Shown here piece by piece: positions 1 to 12,073 of a stretch of DNA of 64,000 nucleotides (within the stretch, counting starts at the first letter, position 1; every line of letters starts with the position of its first letter). The stretch lies in NCBI GenBank assembly GCA_963556495.2, contig OY747716.1, positions 33,163,818 to 33,227,817 of the forward strand, written 5' to 3'. The position numbers were made by a program, and so were the translations under genes. The notes beneath the pieces were generated by a model. It saw only the letters and a program-made list of their open reading frames with translations, was not told where the DNA came from and ran no database searches. This stretch comes from Valencia hispanica. Taxonomy: Eukaryota; Chordata; Actinopteri; Cyprinodontiformes; Valenciidae.

Positions 1-3000
1 TGGACACGTTTTAACACTTCAGTACGCCAACATACATGCAAAGATGAAAGAGTGTGACAGGAGCTGAATAATAGACGACAGCACACCAGCGGGAACATTT
101 TTTTGGGAACTAATAAAAATAATTAGCTGCACTGACTCATGGGACTCAAGCCCCCCCACCCTCCTGCAAGTGGAAAATTGTGAAAAATAAGGGGTAGAAG
201 CTGTAATATCAGATATGCAGTTTATCTGCAATTGTTAAATACATTTAAAAATGATCCTTTTTAAAACTATTTGACATACCCAAAATATTAAATGTAACCA
301 TTTTTTTTCAATACATGGAGATATTTAGCTATTCATTACTTGCTTAAGTACTAAATACCAGTTTCCCCTAATTCTGGTTTAGGGCAATTGTTCAACATAA
401 GGGCTATTTATGATTTATAACTATTTTCTGCAACAACAACAACAAAAAAAGTATTATGAGGTGTTCCAATGCTTCTTGGAAGTTGGTATTTCCAACTTAC
501 AAATAAAAGCCCCCAAATTGAGTATGATATTTAGGACGTATTTCCGCCTTGGAGCGCAAAAATCTTTGCCCATAGACTCTCGTTAAAAGTTGAACATGCG
601 CAGTTGCTCCTCTTAAATACAAGAGATAGGACGATTTGGGGCGCAGCGTTCTTGCGCCCCGAGGGTGCGGGATTTACTGCCACCCTCCCGCCGTGGGGCT
701 GACATCAAGCCGACGTCACAGATGTCTGTCATACAGTGCAGCTGACTGCAGTGTTGCCAACTTAACGACTTTGTCTCTATTTCTAACGACTTTTCAGACC
801 CCCTTAACGACTTATTTCCAGGAACAAACTTTGAACATGTTCCTTTAATGTATAAACTTTATAAGAAATCATCAGCGGTTTGAATTGCTAACAGCAGCTA
901 GCCTGGTCACTGAGCACAACACTGGAAATCCTAGCAGTTAAGACTTGCACCTGGACCACAGTTAAGATGTGTGTGATGTCATTCCCAAGTGACTTTAGAG
1001 GCAAATGGAATATTGTCCATGGCGAGAATGATATGGACAATATTCCAAGAATGACAAGACAATATAGTAATAATATGATTTAGCAATTTAACACATCTAA
1101 CAGTAAATCTGATTGCTCAAAAATATTACATTGGACAGGGCTGCAAATTCATTTAAACAAAGGTGGATGAAATGTAATTTCCTATATTTATTTTTAAACT
1201 AAAAGATTAATATTAAGGAGTACTTGTCTTATAAATAATATATACTGTATTTCTTTTTCAGCTAGGCTTTAACTGAATAATTATATTCCTATGTCCAATA
1301 ATCGAGAGGGTATTCGTTGTAGATTTCCATTTACAGTTCTGAGCTTTCATTATTTTGAACTTCTTATAAACTGACGGTTTTAACCTGAAGTTATTTATCT
1401 TGTCTTAGAGAGACTTTGAAAAACTCATAAATCAGTATCAGATGATCACTGTAAAGAACAATGTATCTTCAGCAGTGGTCAAAGCAGGGTAATATACAAC
1501 AAAGAGCAGAAGGCAGCAATGAATTGTGTGCCATTAATGTTATTCCTGGGATCACATGTTTTATAAGCATGTGTATCAGAACAGAAGACGATGAAGACAG
1601 TGAAACTTGAGCGCATGTCACCTGCCACGAAGCAGCAGAAAATGGATTGGCTGAGTCAGAATGTGTATATTCCTGCTGAAGCTGCTGTTGTCTCCTTGGA
1701 CACATCAACCCCTCATGGCCCAAATGCAATCCGAGTTTGACCTGCACACAGCATCAGCATTTCTACCCTCTGCAGTCCAAACCAATGTTACTGACCTACT
1801 GACTTGAACACATAAAGACATGTATATGAACTGATGATTAATTGTTACAAATGCCTCTATTGTATCTCAACCCCGCCCGCCCAAATAACAACCCACAAAG
1901 GACTACAGATGCACTCTTCAAGGGCTTTGCAGTAAACAGGCAATTTTCCAGCCATGTCCTAGCTCACTTGTTCTGTCACTCAACCTGTCTCTATGGAGAT
2001 GGGCTCAGTTTCTCTGCCATAGTGCCCATGCTGTAGTACACAGCTGGCGAGGAAAGCATAGCTATGTCACATCTAATATCACATAGTGCAAACCATCTTT
2101 GTGCAACATCTTTAATCCTCTATTGTTGTCAAACTATGGTACTACTTCTGTCATTCTCAAAAGATTGCAGCTATCGTCTAAAGTGACCCTTAAATGGGTT
2201 TCAAGGTCAGCATCACTTAAGATGATTTATGAGAACATCTACACTCAATGATAGGGGGTCTGACCTGGGAGGAAAAAAGTTTGCAGCATCACGGAAAGGG
2301 TACACTACCACCTCAGATGAGTGTACTAAAAAAAAAAAATAAGCGCATGGAATAATCCCAGCTCAGAAGATCACTGGGGATGTTCACACTGTAAAAACAA
2401 ATTGTGGTGTTTACAATAAATGAACTTCATATTGGTGTTGAGAATGTATATTTTTTGTTCACGGTAAAAAAAATAAGATTTGTAAGGTAATTCTGGCCTT
2501 TGTTTGCAGTATTTAGGACAGAAAATGGGCAGAGAGAAAAATGGGGCGGGAAGGTCCCAAGGTCAAGAATCAAACCCCGGACAGCTGCGTTGAGGACTAA
2601 CATCTCCATCATATATACATATATCTTTTTTGTAAAACAACAGTGCAACTGCATGGAATGTCAATGTATTATTATTTCAAAACTTGATTTATTTAGATTT
2701 GTGGTATTTATATGGCAGGGGTGAGTGTTTTCTATTTTGAGCTCCAAATGCACTAACAAATGTGACTTATCTTCACCCAAACTCACCAAGTTAGTTTATA
2801 TATGAATTTTTATATGTTAAAATGAATCTATTATTTGTAGCAAAAATATATGTGAAACAACTTTGGGATGCACTGAAAAAAAAGATTCATTTGATTATAA
2901 TATGTTCCCTGAAAAAATAAGGAAATTCTTTAATTATCTTTGTTGAAAAAAATCTAACTACATTTAAATTTCTACCCTAACAATTTACTATTTTGTACCT

Positions 3001-3939
3001 ATAAAAAATGAAAGGAATGTGCTTTGTTGGCTTTCCATCACCACAAATGAAAACGTTAAACTATAAAAGAATATCTTTTTGCAAAGAAAATGCAGTGTGG
3101 GTACTCTATGGTGAACTGATCAACCAATCTGCTGAAAAAGCAAGTAAAGCTCTTCAACACTTGTTGGAGAGTAAAACCTAGCAGAAATATTGCAAGAGTA
3201 AACATTATTAAGGAAAAATGTTGAAAAAGAACTGGAGAATACTGAACAACAGAAGCTGAACTGTTATGTAGTAGAAACAGTGCAGGTAAGTATAAGCTGA
3301 GACCCCTAAAATATAACTATCGAACAGTATAAGTAAAGGGATATGTAGAAGCAAATGGATATCATTCATTCAGATCAGTCATTCACACGTCTCTGTCATG
3401 ATGTGCTTTTAATTAACTAACAGATTTAAACATTTGTTTGCAAAAATTAAAAGAGCTGACTTCAAAAGGGTTCAACATTTATGTGCCTTATGTTTCTGAT
3501 ATGTTATTAAATGAAATATTCCAGGTATTTTTGCTAAATGAGATTGAAGGGGGACAGAAGGAGGTGCTTGCTAAGGGTACTAAAAATGCCATTACAGCCA
3601 CTGGTTGCCAGTAATTTATCATAAATTCCTCATATGGTTTTGCAGTGTAGGGATTATAAAATTTCTACTAGCATGAGTAGCATGTCTATGAGAGCAATAT
3701 GTTGCTTAAAATATTAGTTTTATAACCCTTTATGATACAGCTTTTTTAACACGACTATTATAATGTATTATAAAGTTTGGGCTATTTAGAAAGAAAAAGC
3801 GCTATTAAGTTAACTAGCAGTATTAAGGTGCGGTATGTCTATTAAGGTATTTGAAAGTGGCTTTTTTTAATATCGGAAAAGAGGAATTAATATCCCAAAG
3901 TATAAATTTTTCCTTACTGGCAAATTTGGGGCTTCCTTT
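1..3939. other. Intergenic, no gene recognised
   Basis: AT-rich sequence with only short open frames, none of which resembles a known protein. It has scattered homopolymer runs. A more GC-rich patch at about 540-830 carries a short hairpin and three spaced copies of a sequence like TTAACGACTT, which suggests an old dispersed repeat. Nothing else is supported. Confidence 0.6.
638..660. other. GC-rich perfect hairpin
   Basis: GGGGCGCA at 638-645 pairs perfectly with TGCGCCCC at 653-660 across a 7-base loop. It sits at the left edge of a GC-rich patch in AT-rich DNA. It could be part of a transposable-element terminus or a chance palindrome; no function is assigned. Confidence 0.5.
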
Positions 3940-4300
3940 GTGCTCACTAGGAGGAAGGTCCGCGAATTGCACCCGGTGTCCCGACATGTTGGCTTTTTTG
4001 TTTCAAAGTATCCGCTCCGTAAACTTCCCGAGCGTCGAGGTGGGCAGTGAGTTCTGGCGCGTGGGAATCCTTCACAGGCGCACCGCACGCAGCAGGAGAG
4101 CGTCAGCGTCCGTCCGTCGGTGACTTTCTGTCTTTCTGTGCGCGGATTAAGAGCCAGCAGTAGCTCACTGCGGAGAAGGAGCCCGTTTTCACCTGCCTTC
4201 CTCTTCTCTTCTCTTCTCTGCTCAGCCTGCCTGCTTGTTTATGGTCCGTAGGAGAAAACGCAGGCGCCTATGAGGCCATTCCTCCTCCCGCATTAAAGAG
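3940..4300. promoter_or_regulatory. CpG-rich promoter-like segment, gene unknown
   Basis: This stretch has many CpG dinucleotides and a high GC content against an AT-rich, CpG-poor surround. It contains a pyrimidine-rich run (TCTTCTCTTCTCTTCTC) near 4202-4220. No convincing coding exon is seen. A plausible splice donor (AAG|GTACGC) lies near 4405, so it could be a plus-strand non-coding first exon, or a promoter for a gene outside the window to the left. An upstream alternative TGIF1 exon is also possible. The direction of transcription is unknown. Confidence 0.35.
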
Positions 4301-6634
4301 AAGATTAAAACTTTCTTTACGTGCTTGTGACTGCATCGTTACGTCATTACTGTAAAGGTTTCTGGTGAAAGAATATAGGCCTATCGATAGCACGATTCAC
4401 CTTAAGGTACGCAGCAGTTTAAGCACACACGGATCACAAAACATACATATATCTAAGACCTATTAGGATATTACTAGGCTGTTTAAGAAATAACTTACAT
4501 TTTTAAACTTCAAAGAAAAAATTTAATATAGCCTAATAAATGCATACTTTTCAACATATCGAACATTTTACTTTGACTTGTGCTTTGTTTATTAACTGCT
4601 TAGAGAAGCCCTGATTATCCCTAAACTTTAACAACATTTTTTTAAATGATACTGCATAAATCATTTCAACGTTCAAGTAAATTTTGGAAATATCAGAAAC
4701 TACAGTGCCATCTAGTGGAAGCAAAGCCCAACTGTACTTTTTTCCCCTTTTTCCTGGCATTGCGGTAGTTTTTGTTGGAGGCAACAGAAAAAGAATCAGG
4801 GTTCATTTCCTGTTCTCTAAATAATTTACAAAAACAAACCATGATGGAGGTATTTCGGAAACACTTCCAGGATCCTTGTAAAAATAGAATGGAATGTGTT
4901 GCAGTAAGACTCCAAGGTATTTTTTGGTCTTTGGTTCTCCTGCATACCTTGCCTTTTAAATCCTCACTTAGTCATAAGATTTATGGGTAGAGATTACCAG
5001 TGAAGATCCTTTTTCTGCTGTGACAAAGATCACTACCTCTACCTCAACTTGCATGAAGGCCTAAAAATTTCAATTCAGGTCTCATCTGGCTTGTGACAAA
5101 CCTGAAACGCAGTTTCTTATGGCTATCTTTCAGCAATGGGTTTCTTTTGGCCACTTTTTCCATAAACAATTTGCATAGTGCCCTGCTAATCAACATTTTC
5201 AACAAGTTTATACAGCATTTATTTAACTTAAAAATCTATTATTTCCCAAATACTGTTGTCTATTAACATTTTTATCAGTTCTGTTTTATAGTGTAACCAA
5301 TGTTTTTTCAAATAAAAAGTGACTAATCAAAAGGTCGACATGCATAGTTCCTGCAGTTCTATAGGAAATGACCCCATATTTAAAAAATACTACAAAATTT
5401 AAACGAAAATTGCTTCACAAAGATAGGAAGCTGTACCGACCAATACAGTTTCTCATCCACTTTTTCTTTTATCATAATTACTGGTATATTTTAGAAATTA
5501 AAAATACTTTTGTTTGGAAGGGAAAAGTCCAACTTTAGATTTAAATTTTTTATCTGTTTTTTTTTTTTGTTTTAGATTGGATTCCTATGTCCTATGTTAA
5601 TTTTATCTTTTAGAATTGGAATTTGAATGGAACCATTAATTTTGTGTGACCGGTAGTTAGTAGCTGTTTTCACCTTCTTCGTTCCAGTGGATCAACTAGA
5701 TTTAGTAATAAAATAATAAAATAATAGATGTGTTATTTATGAAACAGGTTGAAAGTGTTTAGAATACTGTGACAGTTTTTCTACAGGTAAATTAAGTTTT
5801 AAAAATCACAATATATAGTCTTACTCATTTTATCCCAATATATTGTATCGTCCCCCCTGTATTGTGATATATATCACCAGATTCTTGCCACATACACATC
5901 CATATTTGGAGCCAAGATCAAAGTACAAGTTTAGTGTCGGTAGTAAAGCCACAGAAATGGAGCTCTCAGTAATCACATTGTCCGAGTCAGGTAAAAATAA
6001 GTTTTCAACAATATAAATCAAAATGGCTCCCTGTCTGCAGCTATGTACCAAAAGGTTAACAGCAAAAAAAAGCTGAAATATTGAAGTTTTATCCTAAACT
6101 CTTTGTACTAAAACTTCAATTTGTGTGGTCATACTTGGGCGATGAACTAGGAGGGAGATAAAAAATCCACAAATAGTATTTTTTGTCCCATTTTTCTTTC
6201 GACAGTGGACACAAACACTTCTTCCACAGTAAGTTCTGCAGTCAGAGCTGAATGATACACTGTAGGGTCATTTAAGTTGTCGAGGTTTTTTTGTCCCTTA
6301 AAGGTGAGGTTCAAATGGAGTAAAGTACAGTCTTTGAACTAGGGAATATAAATAAGATTAAGCTGGAGAAATAAATGTAAGAAATATTCATTTGTAGATA
6401 AAACGCAGGTAAATGTAATTTTTTTTTTTTATTCAGAGAAAATTCCAACACATAAAAGCAAACGCATGAAATCAATAGAAATAACAGATAAACAGGATAC
6501 CAATCAAAACATAATTATGTTGGGACCAGGCATGGATTGAATAACGGTTTGAAGGTACATGATTTTGAAAAAATTATGGTTTCACAAAATCTAAATTTAT
6601 CATCTTACATTCCTACAGTTTATTGTCATTTTAG
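4301..6634. other. Intergenic, nothing recognised
   Basis: AT-rich non-coding DNA with many short A and T runs. No open frame, RNA gene or clear repeat was identified by eye. Confidence 0.55.
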
Positions 6635-6835
6635 AGAGATGTCAGATAAAGTGCTGGAGTGACTGGAATTTTCTCCAGTTGTGTGGAGCATAGTCTCACC
6701 CATCCCCCACCTGCTGCTGCAACACTGATGGTCAGCTGACTGAAAGAAAGCTACTAAGCTCTTTGGGGTCCTTTAGACTAGATAAAGCGCTATACCAGTA
6801 CAGGTCTTTTACAATACATTCTTTTATTGCTTAGA
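6635..6835 (+). repeat. SINE/LINE-like dispersed repeat, copy 1
   Basis: A segment around 6660-6750 (TTTTCTCCAG, TGTGGAGCATAG, CACCTGCTGCTGCA and GACTGAAAG in order) is matched by a second copy near 17680-17775. The 3' part (CTCTTTGGGGTCCTTTAGAC, then AAAGCGCTATACCAGTACAG) resembles the tails shared by teleost SINEs and their partner LINEs. The family name is uncertain. Confidence 0.5.
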
Positions 6836-8298
6836 TGAAAAACAATTTGAGCACTTTGGAAATAATTATTTAAAAAATTAAAAAACATGATTAAAAACTA
6901 AAAAGGTGCCATTTATCACTCTCACTAAGGTTTGCTTAAAAAAGGGAGTTGAAGCAATTTATATTTTCGCCTATAAGCATCAAGATCGAAAGAACAGCAA
7001 AAATGGCTAAAAAGTTATACCTGTAACAATCTATTACTTCAGGAGCAGCAGGAATGCTTTACTAATTTAAATGAAACCAATTAGAACAGGTTATACTTTC
7101 TGTGTTAATGCTGTGCTAAAATACGGTGAAAAGTCAACACTGGCCCATGCCTAGTTGGAACTTCTGTGCAAAAGAGAAAAAACTGATTTAAAAAAATACA
7201 TAAATGGCTAATTGCATTTCAAACAGGGTTCTTACACATTTTTTGTTCAAAATTCCATGTTTCTTGATTTAAACACACATTTTCCAGCAATCTTTAGCAA
7301 TATTTTGGACATTTGAGTATAAACACTAATGTTGACAGGGGTTGACTATGGTCAGATACTATTATATGTAGGTCTCGCAAGTCATGAAACAAAAGGCTAA
7401 AAATGTTTTAAATGTTTCACAGTTTTTTGGGGTGTCTGGGCTACCTGAGATCAACTTCAATTCAAAAATCTATAACTCTTGGACTTGTCAAATAAGCACT
7501 GGAGGATCCCACACTTGATGTAGTTTCTTTAAATCAGATTTAAAGTCTACATTTATTTTGTGAACTTTGGCACGTTATTGGGGTTTGTCAAAATCACAAC
7601 AAAATTGAAAATATGGTACTTTAGCACCCAGACCTAAATCACCAACCAGAGATTCAGTTTACAGTCAATTTAAAATTGCATGCAGCCCAAAAAGTAGTCG
7701 ATTTTTTAAAATGAGTTTACATTCAGTTAGTAAGTTAAAAAAAATCTAAATAACGGGTAAAATGTTAAGTTGTGATGAAGCAAATTAAAGACAAACAAGT
7801 CATGTAGATATAAAAACACTAATTATTTGGCCTGATTGGATTTTTACTCAGAAAATAAGCCAAAAATCATTTACTTTCATAAAGTAAAAAGAAAAAAAAC
7901 CTATTCAGATGTAGAAAATCACAAAAGCAAATTCCAGACTGCATAGAAACCCTGTTAAAAATGTGTGTCAACTACCACACAAAGGATGTGACAAAAATAT
8001 AACTGGTCAGTCAGAAAAAAATAAAGGCAAAGAAATTTTGTACTCTCCTAATACATCCATAAACTCAAAAGTATCACTCATGTCAGCATAACTAAAACCA
8101 TCCAAAAAACAGGTATACATCCTTTCAAACTCCAATCTGGTAGTTCTTGTGTATAGAAAAACTCAAGTCTGTGCACTGCACTTATTTTCACACATAGAAA
8201 TCTTATAAAAATAATTTAAAGCTGGTAGAAACTCATCAGAAATTGTGTTGCTCTGTCGTTCTGTAACAAAACATGTTCACAGCCGTACAGCCTTTATT
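6836..8298 (-). other. OTUD1: Probable OTUD1 3' UTR and flank
   Basis: Non-coding AT-rich DNA directly downstream of the OTUD1 stop on the minus strand. AATAAA signals on that strand lie at 8293-8298 (one base past the stop codon), 7552-7557 and 6823-6828, the last of these just inside the neighbouring repeat. The one at 7552-7557 would give a 3' UTR of about 0.75 kb. Which is used cannot be told from sequence. Confidence 0.45.
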
Positions 8299-9516
8299 TT
8301 AAACAGAACCATTTTGTTCTAGGTACATCTTAGACAGCGAGGCCGCCATTGATTTTGCCAGCTCCTCATCCCGCTGCCTCTGCATCTGCGATTGTCGACA
8401 CCAGTCCTCATACTCCGGGTTGGGGAGTCGCTTGTCCAAGACGACATCGTAGTGACCGTTGCTGAGCCAGCTGAGCCAGATTGCCGGTTTGGAGGTATCC
8501 TCCTGCCCGAGATAGTGCACCATGGTGGAAACGGTGGAACTCTCCAGGCTGCCACCGGTCGTAAGGTGGATGTTGACGTTCAGCATTTGGCTCATGGCTA
8601 GGAGCTCCGGGTACCCAGCCCAGGAACCATCCTGTGCCGCGTTGATCAGGAACTCCCCGACGTCCCCTTCAATGATGGGGATGAACTCGTCCAGGTGGTC
8701 TGCGATGTGGTGCACGGTCTGCTCCCGCAGCTCCCCGTGCCTTGCCTGGTCCCCGTATGTGGCCTTGCACACGGCTCTGTACAGGCAGTTGCCGTCTGGA
8801 ATGATGTGATACCTGTACTTGTGCCTCTGCTGGAGGTACTTGTTCTGCCTCTCCACCTCGGCCAGGTACCGGCTGACCTTATCGTTGATGTCCCCAGTTT
8901 CTTGGCATCTCTGCGGCGGAGACTCCTGCAGGACGCTGAGCTCGAAGGCCTTCTCCTTTTTAAAGTCTTTGCGCGAGGACGCCATGGGAGACAGTTCTTC
9001 CATGTCCACTGAGGCAAATCCATTCCTTCTGGAAGGGGATGTTTGGGAAGAAGTTTCATCCTCGTATGAATTCCTCATCATCCCATTAATATTACTGCCC
9101 CTAAAAACATTATTCCCAGGAAACATCTCATCAGTCCCATTGCTCAGATGATTCATCACCTCCACCATTATATCTGAATCGCAGCCATTGCAGAGCTGAT
9201 TTTCACCTCTTTGCGGCTTAGCCTTGGGCTCCTTTATGATGTGAACCGGCACAGACCTGGCCACTCCATTGGGTCTACGGATTGTTATCTCAGCCGTCGA
9301 TGTGAAATGAACTGGCCTCACGGATGGGGCTTCATAACAGGAAAGAGCTGGCATGTTTGTCTCAGAAGCTGCGCGCAGTCGAAGTTGTCCGTCGACCTCA
9401 GAGGAACTTTGCGTCGCCGCGTTGGAGAGCTCGGACGCCGGGGACAGAGTGACAGTGACTTTCCTGTTCCTGGACGCCCTCGGGTAGTGAGTGAGAACGC
9501 TGCTGTACAGCTGCAT
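8299..9516 (-). CDS. OTUD1: OTU domain-containing deubiquitinase 1 (OTUD1), single exon
   Basis: A 405-residue uninterrupted reading frame. Translation is taken from the ATG at 9514-9516 because the next residues, MQLYSSV..THYP, match the conserved vertebrate OTUD1 N-terminus; 20 more in-frame codons lie upstream but lack an ATG. The OTU cysteine-protease domain occupies about residues 230-365, with the DGNCLYRAV loop (Asp241, catalytic Cys244) and the NGHYD motif (catalytic His355). A C-terminal ubiquitin-interacting motif, DEELAKSMAASLSKM, spans about 382-397. Another conserved block, HFTSTAEITIRRP, lies at about 70-82. The protein is shorter than human OTUD1 (about 481 residues), mainly in the low-complexity N-terminal half. 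OTUD1 cleaves ubiquitin chains, with K63 preference reported, and has been linked to SMAD7, p53 and innate signalling. The lack of introns agrees with human OTUD1. The gene lies head to head with TGIF1. Confidence 0.95.
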   Translation of the reverse strand: MQLYSSVLTHYPRASRNRKVTVTLSPASELSNAATQSSSEVDGQLRLRAASETNMPALSCYEAPSVRPVHFTSTAEITIRRPNGVARSVPVHIIKEPKAKPQRGENQLCNGCDSDIMVEVMNHLSNGTDEMFPGNNVFRGSNINGMMRNSYEDETSSQTSPSRRNGFASVDMEELSPMASSRKDFKKEKAFELSVLQESPPQRCQETGDINDKVSRYLAEVERQNKYLQQRHKYRYHIIPDGNCLYRAVCKATYGDQARHGELREQTVHHIADHLDEFIPIIEGDVGEFLINAAQDGSWAGYPELLAMSQMLNVNIHLTTGGSLESSTVSTMVHYLGQEDTSKPAIWLSWLSNGHYDVVLDKRLPNPEYEDWCRQSQMQRQRDEELAKSMAASLSKMYLEQNGSV

Positions 9517-9740
9517 GTTTGAAACGCAGTCCTTTATACCGAGCGAAGCAGCCGGGCCGTTACGAAAACATGACAACAGCGGCTAAAAATATACCCAGGC
9601 CCGTGTCATTGATAACAGCAGCGGGAAGCTGTTTTGGACGTCTCCACGGCCCCCCAGTCCCCTTATCAGCGACACGCAGAGACGACGACACGCTCCATTT
9701 CGGGGTCTTTGCGTCATTTGTAGGCTGGGTGCCTCCCTAA
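9517..9740 (-). promoter_or_regulatory. OTUD1: OTUD1 GC-rich promoter and 5' leader
   Basis: Upstream of the OTUD1 ATG the DNA stays GC- and CpG-rich to about 9735, then turns AT-rich. On the minus strand there is a TATAAA at 9538-9533, a second weaker TATA-like run near 9590-9583, GATA-type motifs (TTGATAAC at 9609-9616 and CTTATCAG at 9662-9669 on the plus strand), and a CRE/ATF-like TGCGTCAT near 9710-9717. The first TATAAA is only 16 bases from the ATG, too close to serve a normal start upstream of it. Confidence 0.55.
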
Positions 9741-10337
9741 TTTTAGTGTTCAAACAGCAACTAACCCCTGCTGGTTAAACAGTCAGCTGGGATTCAACCA
9801 CACGGACTTCCCTTTGATATTTTTCAAAATAAAATTACATTTCAAAAGAATAACCAGTTCGGATGTCTTTTTCTACAATAATTGACCCCAAATGATTTTG
9901 TGAAGTAAAAACAACCCCATGAATTGTGATACAGGTAAAAAATGCATGCATGCAGCTACTTATTCCTCATAGCAGACCCAATAGCACACTCAGTAACAGC
10001 TTTATGGTTTAAATCAAGTCCTAGCTTTGGCATAAATGATAATGTTTAGAAATCAACCACACGACTAGATCATTGTTTAATTTTAAGGCATGTGTTGTCT
10101 TATCAAATGACTAATATACAGCGTAGGCCTACTTACATATTTTTGCTTTTTTTGTTTTATGTCACACTTAAATGTTTCAGATCACGAAACAAATGTGATT
10201 ATCAGATAAAGATAACCTGAAAAAATAAAAAATAACAATAATAAATTAGGATTATATTTATTAAGGGGGAAAAGGTATCCCCCTCTTGAGAAAAAAGTTA
10301 ATTTTGACAAATCACATATTCATGGTATGATTTAACT
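9741..10337. other. Intergenic, nothing recognised
   Basis: AT-rich non-coding sequence between the OTUD1 upstream region and a Tc1 relic. No supported feature. Confidence 0.5.
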
Positions 10338-11510
10338 CACCAAAGCCAGGCTTGATTACTGCCAGTCTTATATATAGCTTAGACAACATGAAATAGGCTA
10401 AAATATCTCAGAAGGCAACACATCCTGTTCAATCCAAAGAAGTTCAAGAACAGGTGGGAAATAAAGTCATTCACATCCATCAGTCTTACAAAGCCATTGC
10501 TGAGGCTTTGGGAACCAATTAAACCACAGTGATTGTGAAAACAAGGAATGGTGTTAAACCTTCGCAAGAGCAGCCTGCCTTCCAAAACTACCTGAAGTGT
10601 ACATCAAAAACACAAGAGGTCATTCAGAACAACATCTTAACCTTTGCAGAGCTCACTTGGATTAGTTATAAGTGCTCATGTTTCACCATTAAGAAAGAGA
10701 CTTGGCAGAATTTGAACCCTAAAGTTCCAAGGCAAAACTCTGCTGAACAAAATGAACACAAAAAGCCTGTCTAACATGACGAAAAACAGTCTTGAGGATC
10801 CCTAAGACATTTGGAGAAAATATTCTGGGGACTGACAAAAGTGGAACTTTTTTGAGAGTGTGTGTCTGGTGCCAAACTAATACATAATTTCAGAAAGAAA
10901 TAACATAGCTATAGTCAAACATGATAGTATAGAATAGAAATGGTCTGGGACTGTTTTGCTTCATGGCCTGAAAAAATTGCATAATTGCATAAATTCTGCA
11001 CCATACCTGAAAATTATGAAGTAGAATGTCTAGTCATTAGTTGGTGATCTTAAATCCAAGCAAACTTGAGTTATGCAGAACAATGATCCAAATGTCACCA
11101 TTAAGTCCATTTCTGTTTGGCACAAGTAAACTAATAAAGGCTTTGGACTGGTCTAGTCAAAGTTTGACCTTAAATGGACCAGTCATACTTCAAATCTCTC
11201 AAATGTTGCAAAATTAAAACAAATCGCTTATGCAAAAAAGAGTTTGTCGAAATACCTTCACAGTGTTGTGAAAATCTCATTCCCAATTTTCACAAATGCT
11301 CCCTGGCAGTTGCTGCTGCCAGGGGTGCTGAAACAAGTTATCAGGGTTAGGGGGAAATTGGGGTATTCATTGTTGGTTTGCATAGATTTCTTCATCTCAC
11401 TAAATAAAATCAGAATTTGAAAACTTCTTGCTGATTTACTCAGGTTACCTTAAAGATAATGTGATTTGGTTGATAATCTGAAACATATAATTGTGATCAA
11501 AAGCTAAAAT
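10338..11510 (+). mobile_element. Decayed Tc1-like transposon, plus strand
   Basis: The text from CACCAAAGCCAGGCTTGATT at 10338 onward follows a common teleost Tc1 element in order: the 5' leader, then a degraded transposase with frames resembling VQSKEVQEQVGNKVIHIHQS, YKAIAEALG and TTVIVKTRNGVKP (helix-turn-helix region), later NPKVPRQN, and downstream GACCTTAAATGGACC. Several frameshifts and stops break it. The 3' non-coding tail, with TCACTAAATAAAATCAGAAT, runs to about 11510. Terminal repeats are not clear, so the ends are approximate. Confidence 0.75.
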
Positions 11511-11749
11511 AGAAGAACTTTACCGTTGACAAGAACTAGTTCTAAATTAAAATCATACAGATTAACAAAGAGTAAATTCACGCTTAGATCACAACCCACA
11601 TACTTTTCTCTGCAAATTGGAGACTGCCTGCAGCGGGTTCTCATATAGTAAAACAAACACCCATATATTGGTTTTGATGGATAGTGCATCTTGCTTGTTT
11701 ATATGTTTAAAATGAAAGGGCAAGGGGAGAGACGAATGATCAATAATGG

Positions 11750-12073
11750 TTCCTCCAGAACGCTATCTGGAACAGACTTCCTGGCGACTGCAGAGCTGCT
11801 GAAACACTGAGCTGCTTTAAATTAAAACTAAAAACTCATCTGTTTAGAATTGCCTTTGAGTAAACGATTAGCATCTTATGTATCAGCTGTGTTCATGCTT
11901 TATTGCTGTTTTTCATGATTTATTACGTATCTTGTGTTGTGTGTGTCTTTCATGCTAAATTGCTGCTTTTGATTTCCAATTGTTATATTCTATGTTTTTT
12001 CTTTATCACCAAATCATGTAAAGCACCTTGAATCACCCTGTTGTTGAAAGTGTGCTATACAAATAAAATTGGC
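11750..12073 (+). mobile_element. LINE 3' end (non-LTR retrotransposon fragment)
   Basis: This matches a very common teleost LINE tail. It begins with a decayed C-terminal coding piece (TGGAACAGACTTCCTGGCGA through AAACTCATCTGTTTAGA) and runs through a T-rich 3' UTR to GTAAAGCACCTTGAATC and GTGCTATACAAATAAAATTG. It is 5'-truncated, as LINE copies usually are, and leads directly into the GCCTT microsatellite, which probably grew from its tail repeat. The clade was not determined. Confidence 0.7.

Noticed and set aside
3851..4123. 90-codon plus-strand frame in the CpG-rich segment
   Set aside because: Composition-driven open frame without recognised similarity; the region is better explained as a promoter.
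8319..9522. Several open frames on both strands overlapping OTUD1
   Set aside because: Shadows of the GC-rich OTUD1 coding sequence; no independent similarity.
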